Positions 57,272 to 64,000 of a stretch of DNA of 64,000 nt are shown here, piece by piece. Where the stretch lies: assembly GCF_000337835.1 (NCBI RefSeq), contig NZ_AOLM01000021.1, positions 1-64,000 on the forward strand, written 5' to 3'. The DNA is from Haloferax sulfurifontis ATCC BAA-897 (GTDB taxonomy: Archaea; Halobacteriota; Halobacteria; Halobacteriales; Haloferacaceae). Within the stretch, counting starts at the first letter, position 1. Each line of letters starts with the position of its first letter. The position numbers and the translations under genes were made by a program. The notes beneath the pieces were generated by a model that saw only the letters and a list, made by a program, of their open reading frames with translations, was not told the origin of the DNA and did no database searches.

Positions 57272-57958
57272 TCACGCGAGGTCGGCCGCGTCTTCGACGC
57301 GCGTCTCCGCGTCGCCGACGAAGACGGCTTCGAGGGCGTCGCAGACCGCGTCCGGACTCGCCGGGCCGCCGGCGTCGGCGACGCTCCCCACCGAGTCCGG
57401 GTCGAAGGGAACCTCGATGGCCTCGTAGACGGGCGCGAGCACGTCGGCTATCTCGCCGCGGTCGGCGACGACCACCACGCCGGAGACGAGCGCGCTCCCC
57501 TTGCGGACCCGCTGGGCGAGACCGCAGAGCTTTCCGCCCGCTTGGACCGAGTGGTCGCCGGGGCAGTACGAGTTCGGCGGTTCGCCCCGCCGCGCGGGGA
57601 CGCCGAGGGTCCGCAGGGCGCGGACGACGGCGGTCGTTCCGGCCTCGTACCGCGCGTCGAGGCCGCTCCGGGCGTCGTCGAGCGGGAGCGCGTGGGCGAA
57701 CGCGACGGTGGTTCCTGTGTAGGCTACGGCCCGGCCACCGACCGAGCGCTCGACTGGGGGGAAGCCGCGCTTTTCGGCGGCGGCGACGGCCTCGTCGTAC
57801 CGCGGGGCGCGGGTGTCGCGCCTGCCGAACGCGAGCTGTCGGTGCGGCGTCCACGCGCGGAACGCCGGTTCGCCCGTCTCGCCCGCCTCGCGGAGCATGG
57901 CCGCGGTGACCCCCCGGTCTGCGTCCCGGTCGGGCCCGCGGCCGCGGATGACGCGCAT
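57272..57958 (-). CDS. Lipoate-protein ligase A family protein
   Basis: A 228-residue BPL/LplA/LipB-fold protein with TPHRQLAFGRRDTRAP, GGRAVAYTGTTVAFAHAL and the conserved Lys in GGKLCGLAQRVRKGSALVSG. It attaches lipoate or octanoate to dehydrogenase subunits. A distinctive PNSYCPGDHS with a Cys precedes the Lys, as in LipM-like forms, so octanoyl transfer is possible. Confidence 0.9.
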   Translation of the reverse strand: MRVIRGRGPDRDADRGVTAAMLREAGETGEPAFRAWTPHRQLAFGRRDTRAPRYDEAVAAAEKRGFPPVERSVGGRAVAYTGTTVAFAHALPLDDARSGLDARYEAGTTAVVRALRTLGVPARRGEPPNSYCPGDHSVQAGGKLCGLAQRVRKGSALVSGVVVVADRGEIADVLAPVYEAIEVPFDPDSVGSVADAGGPASPDAVCDALEAVFVGDAETRVEDAADLA

Positions 57959-58012
57959 GCCCGAGAGAAACACCCCGACGTACCTAAGCGCACCCGTCCC
58001 GTCCCGACGACC

Positions 58013-58924
58013 ATGTTGCGACTGCCGCGGTCGGTGCTCGCGCGCTTCGAGCGCTTCTCGCTCTACAACTCGCCGTATCCCGCCCACGACGGCGGCTGTG
58101 CAATCGACCTCTACGTCGCCGACGACGACCCGGTGGCCCGCTCGCCCGTCGCGGGGGTCGTCCGCGAGACGCGGACCGTCCGCGCGCCCGACAAGCCCTA
58201 CGCCCACGACGACGAGTACCTCGTGCTCGTGGACGTCGACGCCGACGCCACCGGACTGGACTGGCTCGGCGACCCCGACGACGACCCCCGCGACGGACTG
58301 GTCGCGCGAATCCTCCACGTCGACCCCGGCGTCGACGCGGGCGACGAACTCGCCGCCGGCGACCCGCTCGGGCGTCTCGTCCGCTCCGGCTTTTTCGCCC
58401 CGTGGGTCTCGAACCACGTCCACCTCGGCTTCCGGGCCGCTGACGCGAACCACCACCGCGCCCGCGGGTCGCTCCCGGTCTCGCCCGGCGTGACCGTCTC
58501 GCCGCTCGACTGGGACGGGACGGGAACCGTCGTCGAGACGGCCGAGACGTTCGTCGTCCTCGACGCCCCTGACCGCGCCGACGCGGGGGTCGGACCCGAC
58601 GAGTTCGTCGGCCTCGCCAGCGACGAGGGCGTCGCCCTCGACGGCGGGCTCGCCCACTACGGCTTCGGGGGCACGCTCTCGTCCGTCGAAGACGGGCAAT
58701 CGCTGTCGCTCCTCGGCAAGCGAGTCGGCCGGGCCGCCGGCCGCGACGTTCCGTGGGCCGACTTCGACGTACTCGTCGACGGCGTTCGAGTCACTGGGTT
58801 GTCACTATTCGCGTCCCGCGTCGACTTCGGGACCAAGGTCGTCTGTTCCGGCCACGACTTCGCCGTCGGCGACGAGGTGTCGGTCGCGATTCGCCCCAGC
58901 GCCGACCCGATTCGACTCGATTGA
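58013..58924 (+). CDS. M23-like metalloprotein of haloarchaea
   Basis: A 303-residue soluble protein. Residues 20-145 resemble an M23/LytM beta fold: His25 and Asp32 in PAHDGGCAIDLY mirror the H-x-n-D site, and His135-Val-His137 in SNHVHLGFR mirrors the H-x-H site. Haloarchaea lack peptidoglycan and no signal peptide is present, so a murein hydrolase role is unlikely. The rest is an acidic beta-rich domain. ATG 58013 is divergent from the lipoate-ligase-type gene. Confidence 0.78.
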   Translation: MLRLPRSVLARFERFSLYNSPYPAHDGGCAIDLYVADDDPVARSPVAGVVRETRTVRAPDKPYAHDDEYLVLVDVDADATGLDWLGDPDDDPRDGLVARILHVDPGVDAGDELAAGDPLGRLVRSGFFAPWVSNHVHLGFRAADANHHRARGSLPVSPGVTVSPLDWDGTGTVVETAETFVVLDAPDRADAGVGPDEFVGLASDEGVALDGGLAHYGFGGTLSSVEDGQSLSLLGKRVGRAAGRDVPWADFDVLVDGVRVTGLSLFASRVDFGTKVVCSGHDFAVGDEVSVAIRPSADPIRLD

Positions 58925-59145
58925 CTCCGAAGAAAACATTTATAATTGACATGAATGTGCTGGTCGGAGGCGACTGAATGGACCCTCTATTTTGAGGTTC
59001 CTTTTTAAACACCTTTACTATGAAAGGATTAGTCTCCGCAAAAAATATCCTTCGCTCGCCCGTATTTTTCTCCGTTTGTGAGACTCGACAGACGAACGTG
59101 TGCCGTCGTTTCGGTTTTCGACGTAGCCGTCGGCTCCCCTCCGCG
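58925..59145. other. Intergenic region before the HTH-10 gene
   Basis: AT-rich, with two TATA-like boxes: ATTTATAAT (about 58938-58946) and TTTTTAAAC (59002-59010). An open frame upstream of ATG 59146 reads basic and non-haloarchaeal, so I treat it as leader. Confidence 0.4.
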
Positions 59146-59829
59146 ATGACTGACGACCACGCCAGTGGGTACGAGGTCGAACTCCGTCACCCGCTGGCCG
59201 GGGCCTCCCCCGACGGGACGTTCGAGGACCCCGAGTTCGAGCTCACGTTCGTCGGCGGTGTCCCGGTGACCGACGAGCCGGTTCCGTACTTCGTCGCCCG
59301 CGGGAGCGACCGCGAGACGCTCGACGACCTGCTCGACGACCACGCGAGCATCGACCGCTTCGAACCGATATCCGACGGTCCAGAGGGTCGGCTCTACCGC
59401 TGTGAGTGGGCGACCCACGACGGCGACATCATCTCGGCAATCCGCGAGTGCGACGGCATCGTCCGGCGGATGGTCGGCACGAGATACGGCTGGTCGCTGT
59501 CGGTGTACTTCCCGTCGAACGAGCTGACTACCCGGTTCCACGACGCCTGTCTCGCCCGCGACATCGACATCGACGTGCGCCGCGTCGAACCGGCCCGCCT
59601 CGACGAGCGCCACCCCCCGAACACCGGTCTCTCGGAGAAACAGCTGACGGCGCTTCGGCTCGCCTTCGAACGGGGCTACTTCGAGACGCCGAAAGAGACC
59701 GGCCTCGACGACATCGCGAGCCGGTTGGGTATCACCGAGCAGGCGCTCTCACAGCGGCTTCGCCGGGCGCTCCGGAACCTCGTCGGGTCGGCGATAGACG
59801 ACCTCGAACGCGACTCACGGTACGAGTGA
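59146..59829 (+). CDS. HTH-10 (bacterio-opsin activator type) regulator
   Basis: A 227-residue protein with a sensor-like N-terminal region (ELRHPLAGASPDGTFEDPEFELTFVGGVPV) and the C-terminal HTH-10 motif LSEKQLTALRLAFERGYFETPKETGLDDIASRLGITEQALSQRLRRAL. This family controls many haloarchaeal genes. ATG 59146 is preferred over 59020, because the upstream stretch is basic and not acidic like the rest. Confidence 0.92.
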   Translation: MTDDHASGYEVELRHPLAGASPDGTFEDPEFELTFVGGVPVTDEPVPYFVARGSDRETLDDLLDDHASIDRFEPISDGPEGRLYRCEWATHDGDIISAIRECDGIVRRMVGTRYGWSLSVYFPSNELTTRFHDACLARDIDIDVRRVEPARLDERHPPNTGLSEKQLTALRLAFERGYFETPKETGLDDIASRLGITEQALSQRLRRALRNLVGSAIDDLERDSRYE

Positions 59830-60047
59830 AGAGCCGACGATGAGTGCAGAGCCGACGACGCGTCAGAACGGGACCGTGGTGGGACGCGGCAACCGGGCGC
59901 GAGATGCCACGGTGGGAGTCGATTTCGCCACCGGAACGGAGCGACCTGCGGCCCCTCCGGCGGTGCGCCCGCGTGGGGGGTGCCACCGACGCATATCGGT
60001 ACGCCGATTCTAGTAATATATCTGACCCTTGTGTGGACAATCGGTAT

Positions 60048-61175
60048 TTAAACAGCGTCGAAGTAATCGAGATACGCCGAGGCGAACGCCCGGAGTTCGT
60101 CGTACGTCGGCGGCGACCCGTTTCTGACGAAGTGTCCCGCGACCGCGATGCCGACGACGAGCGACTCCGCGCGGCCGAGGTCGAGGACGTGCGCGAGCGC
60201 GAGTCCCGCGTTGAAGTGGTCGCCCGAACTCGTCGTCAACACCGGGTCGTCCGTCCGGGGGACGCCGACGGTCGCGGTCCCCTCGTCGTCGACGAGGTGC
60301 GCCGCTTCGATGCCGTGGCCCGCGAACCGGCTGACGCCGAGGTGGTCGAACGCCGCCCGCGACTCGCGGCCGAAATCGCCGCTCTCGACGCCCGCCAGTC
60401 GCGCGAGATAGCTCGTCTCGTAGCGGTTCGCCGAGACGACGACGCGCACCGCGTCGTCCAGCGCCGACACCTGTTCGACGCCCGCGTCGACCACCTCGGG
60501 CTCCCGTTTTCTGAGGTCACCGGGGTCCAAAAGCAGTGTCTCCGGCGGGTCCGACAGCGTCGGCCACAGCTCCTCGCGGAGGCCGCGGGCCACGTCCGGT
60601 AGCTCGGGCATCTCCGACCAGTAGCCCATCCCGACGAGCTCGGTCCCGTCGACCAGTTCGGCCAGTCGGTCGAGGCCGACCCGCGACTCGATTCCGGCCC
60701 AGTCGAGCGTCATCAGCGCGCCGATTTCGGTGAGCATCAGCTTCCCGTCGCCGAACTCGACGGCGTCGGTGTAGCCCGGCGACCCGAGCGTCTCTAAGGG
60801 GAGGTGGCCGAACTCCTCGGCGAACGGCGCTTCGACCGGGTCGCCGAGACAGCCGACGACCCCGGGGTCGAACCCCAGTCGGTCGAAGGCGCGCGCGAGG
60901 TGGCTCACGTGGCCGCCGGTGCGGACGCCGGCTTGAATCCACTCGAAGCTGAGCGAGCTCTCGGCGTCGACCGAGTCGTTCACGCGGTCGGCGAACGCTT
61001 CGAGGGTCGACACCCGCTCGTAGGCGTCGGCCGACTGCCGCTCGGAGACCAACTCCCGAACGCGGTCGACGTATCCGTCGAACCCGAACAGCGCCCGTCC
61101 GCCGTCGACCGTCTCGGGAAGCGACTCCCGGCACGACTCGACCGCGCGGACCGTCGCCTCGTCTGGCGTCTCCAT
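60048..61175 (-). CDS. PfkB-family carbohydrate kinase
   Basis: A 375-residue ribokinase-fold protein: N-terminal ALFGFDGYVDRV, central GGHVSHLARAFDRLG and C-terminal TSSGDHFNAGLALAHVLDLG, the PfkB signature with the catalytic Asp. The last part (ELRAFASAYLDYFDAV) is normal for the family. The sugar is unknown; a ketosugar or nucleoside kinase is possible. Confidence 0.92.
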   Translation of the reverse strand: METPDEATVRAVESCRESLPETVDGGRALFGFDGYVDRVRELVSERQSADAYERVSTLEAFADRVNDSVDAESSLSFEWIQAGVRTGGHVSHLARAFDRLGFDPGVVGCLGDPVEAPFAEEFGHLPLETLGSPGYTDAVEFGDGKLMLTEIGALMTLDWAGIESRVGLDRLAELVDGTELVGMGYWSEMPELPDVARGLREELWPTLSDPPETLLLDPGDLRKREPEVVDAGVEQVSALDDAVRVVVSANRYETSYLARLAGVESGDFGRESRAAFDHLGVSRFAGHGIEAAHLVDDEGTATVGVPRTDDPVLTTSSGDHFNAGLALAHVLDLGRAESLVVGIAVAGHFVRNGSPPTYDELRAFASAYLDYFDAV

Positions 61176-61232
61176 GGCGTCCGGTTCGGACGACCGCCAG
61201 TTAGTGTTGCCGCCGGTGGCGCGCTCGCCCCG

Positions 61233-63470
61233 TCAGCGGCCGCTCTCCGTCGTGATTTCGAACCGCGCGCCGCCCTCGTCGCTCTCGACGAACCAGACGC
61301 TCCAGCCGTGGGCGTTCACGACGCTCATGACGACGCTGAGGCCGAACCCGGTCCCCTCGGTGCTCGTGGTGTAGCCCGCCTCGAAGATTCGGGGACGCTC
61401 GTCCGGCGGAATCCCCGGGCCGTCGTCTTCGACGTAGAAGCCGTCGCGGTCGCCGAGCGGACCGACGCGGACGGTCACGTCGTCGCCGCCGTGTCGAATC
61501 GCGTTCGAAAAGAGGTTCTCGAGGAGCTGTCTGAGCCGCCCGCGGTGGGCGTCGACCGCGACCTCGCCGTCGATAGCGAGCGTCGCGGTCGGCGCGCCGC
61601 CCGCGGCGGTCGTCCACGCCGCCTCGGCGACGGAGCGGAGCGACAGCCGCTCGGCCTCTTCGACCGTCTGACCGTTCTGCGCGAGCGCGAGCACGTCCTC
61701 GACGATGCCGGCCATCCGCTCGTGGGCGTCGGCCACGCGGTCCAACTCGTCGCCGTCGTACTTCTCGCGGGCGAGGTCGAGATAGCCCATCGCCGCGTTG
61801 AGCGGGTTCTTGAGGTCGTGGGAGACGACCGACGCGAACGATTCGAGCTGTTCGTTCTGGCTGGCGAGCTCGCGCTCGCGCTTCCGCAGGAGCCGCTCGC
61901 GTTCGACCCGGTCCAAGACGGCGCGGGTGTTCGCGGCCAGCACCTTCGCCAGCGCGATGCGCTGGTCGGCCAGCTCCCCCTCGTCGAGCGAGGCGACGAA
62001 GAACACGCCGTGGTCGGGAATCGGGACGATGAGCTCCTCTTTGACCCCGGCGTCGAGGACGAACCGCCGCGGGTTCGAGCCCACGTCCCGATAGAGGTTG
62101 TGCTCGCCGCGCTCGAACACCTCCCACGTCAGGCCGGTCCCCCGCGGCACCGGCGGCACGTCGCCGAACACCTCCCGGGCCTCGTCGGTGAGCGCCGTCG
62201 GAACGAGCGCGTCCTGCGACTCGTCGTACAGGAGGACGCCGCTTATCGCGTAGTCGAGGATTTCGGTGGCCGCCTCGCGGACGATGTCGGCGACCTCCTC
62301 GCGGCTGGTCGCCCCCGTCAGCCGCCGGGTCGAGGCGTGGAGCGCGTTGAGCCGCTGTTCGTACCGCTTCCGTTCCGTCACGTCCGTCGAGACGCCGACC
62401 GCGCCCACCGCCTCGCCGTCGTCGCCGACGATGGGCGAGACGGTGAACTCGACCACGTACTCCTCTTCCGGGAGCGACAGCTCGATTTCGAACCGCTCGC
62501 GCTCGCTCTCGCCGCCGAGGACGGCGTCGAGCGCGGACCGGACGCGCTCGTACTGGTCGGCGGCGAGATAGCCGGCGTCGCGGAGCGCCGAGACGTGCCG
62601 GCCGACGAACGACGACATGGGAATGCTCGTCCGCGACAGCGCGGTCTCGTTGATGAACTGGACGACCCCCGACTCGTCGACCACGTACGCCCCCTGTCCG
62701 ATGCTCTCGACGATGGTCTCGTAGCGCTTGAGCCGCTGTTCGTAGCTCCGCTGTTCGGTCACGTTCCGCGAGGTGACGACGAAGCCGTCGACCGAGGTGT
62801 CCGCCTGATTGCTCCCCACGGATTCGAGCCAGGTCCACGACCCCTCGGCGTTCCGGTGGCGGTACCGGACGGGGTCGGTCCCGTCGGCGTCCGTCTGGAG
62901 CGCGTGGTCGAAGACGGCGGCGACGCGGCCCCAGTCGTCGGGGTGAATCAGCTCCGCGACGGAGCTCCCGACCAGCTCGTCGGGCTCGAAGCCGAGCACG
63001 TCGGCGACCGAGGGGCTCTGGTACCTGATTCGCCCGTCGGTCCCGACGAGAGTCACGAGGTCGCGCGCCAGCTCCACGAGGCCGCGGAACTGCGCCTCCG
63101 TGGCGCGCTGCTCGGTCACGTCGCGCACGGAGACGAGGACGCCGTACGAGCCGTGATACTCGATTTCCTTGACGTTCGCCGAACACTCGCGGGTGTCGCC
63201 GTCGGCGTCGACGATGCGTATCTCGTAGCTCACGGGGGCGTCGTCGCCCCGCCGCCGCGTCGCGGCGATGTCGGCGGCCCGCTCGCGGTCGTCGGGGTGG
63301 ACGACGCTCGACACCGGCGTCTCGGCGAGTTCGCCGTCGCTCAGCCCGGTGAGCTCGGCCAGCCGGCGGTTCCAAAAGCGGAACTCGCCGTCCTGCGTGA
63401 CGAAGATGGCGTCGTGGCTCTGCTCGACGACGGTCCGGTACAGCGAGTCCGAGTTCCGCCCCGCCGACGC
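61233..63470 (-). pseudogene. PAS-PAS-PAS-GAF-histidine kinase lacking its own start
   Basis: A long sensor kinase. The first PAS domain begins right after the TGA at 63471-63473 (YRTVVEQSHDAIFVTQDGEF), and no ATG, GTG or TTG occurs in frame until the GTG at 63314, inside that domain. Then come two more PAS domains, a GAF-like domain, the H box SFASVVSHDLKNPLNAAMGYLD, and ATP motifs LFSNAIRHGG, DDGPGIPPDERPRIFEAGYT and GTGFGLSVV. It shares its frame with the receiver gene and is best read as the rest of one protein. Whether it is translated in this state is uncertain. Confidence 0.8.
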
Positions 63471-63824
63471 TCACCGTGAGAACTCGATGGCGCGTTCGAC
63501 CCGCGCGGCGACCGCCTCGGTCGCCGCCGGCGTCTGCGGGTCGTCGACGGCGATGGCACCGGCGCTCGCGGCCGAGTCATCGTCGCTCGCGGTCCCGTCG
63601 CCGCCGAGGAAAAACACCGGAACCACGCCGATTCGGGCGCGGACGCGGGAGACGAAGTCGGTGTCGACGGCCCCGCGGGCGACGACGCCGCCGACCCCGT
63701 CGTCGAGCGCGCCGAACACGGCGTCGCGGTCCGCGCACGTCTCGGTCGTGAACCCGCGTCGCTCGATGGCCTCGACGAGTCCCTCGGGGCACTCGTCGAC
63801 CAGCACGACGCGGGAGTCGCTCAT
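63471..63824 (-). CDS. Degenerate receiver-like domain, N-terminal part of the split kinase
   Basis: A 117-residue receiver-like protein: RVVLVDECPEGLVEAIERRGF followed by GVGGVVARGAVDTDF, where the usual phosphorylated Asp is not in place, and VPVFFLGGD. TATATA at 63850-63856, about 28 bases before ATG 63824, is a clear leaderless promoter. It ends with a TGA directly before the first PAS domain of the kinase in the same frame, so the two were probably one hybrid kinase. Confidence 0.8.
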   Translation of the reverse strand: MSDSRVVLVDECPEGLVEAIERRGFTTETCADRDAVFGALDDGVGGVVARGAVDTDFVSRVRARIGVVPVFFLGGDGTASDDDSAASAGAIAVDDPQTPAATEAVAARVERAIEFSR

Positions 63825-64000
63825 ATCCGTACCACTCCGTGAACGTGTATATATTTCACGTGATTCCGACCTGACGACTTCCCGTCGGATCCGTTCGCTT
63901 CGCTCACTTCTCCGACGACTTCCCACTCGCTCGCGCTCGTGGGAATCCAGTCGGGCCCGTATACTTCTGGAGCGCTTCAGAACCAAAGAGTGAGCGCTCT
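63825..64000. other. End of window, non-coding
   Basis: Beyond the kinase promoter lie imperfect repeats of CCGACGACTTCCC and CGCTCGCGCTCGTG. No gene is seen before the window ends. Confidence 0.4.

Noticed and set aside
60804-63479. An 891-codon rightward frame opposite the kinase and sugar-kinase genes
   Set aside because: Shadow produced by strong third-position GC bias; it spans two unrelated genes on the other strand.

Overview
The window is chromosomal DNA from a halophilic archaeon, most likely Haloferax or a close relative. The evidence is the GC-rich, strongly acidic proteome, the archaeal ribosomal protein S6e, Tat lipoproteins (RR motif plus lipobox), TrmB, Lrp/AsnC and HTH-10 regulators, TATA boxes about 27 bases before many start codons (leaderless transcripts), and many small families restricted to haloarchaea. 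The genus is an inference from the mix of families; no 16S gene is present.

Layout. 0.1-5.2 kb: tRNA-Cys, then a leftward NTPase and TPR pair split by one in-frame TGA, and two small membrane proteins. 5.3-9.0 kb: a copper module (CopA ATPase, Lrp-type regulator with a TRASH metal-sensing domain, CopZ-like chaperone) with a shared inverted-repeat site. 9.1-13.2 kb: small proteins, then an iron-type operon (FAD oxidoreductase, FecCD-type permease, ATPase) behind two DtxR-like operators. 13.2-19.8 kb: FKBP isomerase, DnaJ-ferredoxin fusion, UPF0104 membrane protein, a haloarchaeal regulatory-type gene with a G-run frameshift next to a third iron operator, and small regulators. 20.1-31.5 kb: one long rightward operon with a dipeptide-type ABC transporter, then a Cys-rich small protein, DUF917, DUF1177, AroM, an M29-like protein, a nitroreductase-fold protein and an Asp/Glu/hydantoin racemase. 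This looks like a complete import-and-breakdown pathway for an unknown modified amino acid, hydantoin or peptide. 31.7-34.1 kb: two divergent TrmB paralogues and a small winged-helix protein.

34.4-40.3 kb: catalase-peroxidase KatG, a six-TM chemotaxis-type transducer, and an ABC-2 exporter whose ATPase has an in-frame TGA. 40.3-42.3 kb: a lower-GC island with a GIY-YIG protein and a three-gene mini-operon (two zinc-finger proteins and a DUF7845-like protein), lying against the 3' end of tRNA-Arg(CCG). 42.4-61.2 kb: mostly core genes (MATE exporter, membrane ferredoxin, 6-phosphogluconate dehydrogenase, ATP-grasp enzyme, M29 aminopeptidase, HiPIP lipoprotein, ribosomal S6e, DHH phosphoesterase, three universal stress proteins, dihydroorotase, lipoate ligase family, PfkB kinase). 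61.2-63.8 kb: a receiver-PAS-GAF-histidine kinase, again split by an in-frame TGA.

Recurring themes: three in-frame TGA codons inside otherwise continuous proteins, two frameshifts at short C or G runs, and several short leaderless ORFs ending at or just before the start codon of a larger gene. The interrupted genes could be real decay or sequence errors. Normal genes here end freely in TGA, so general TGA reassignment is not supported.
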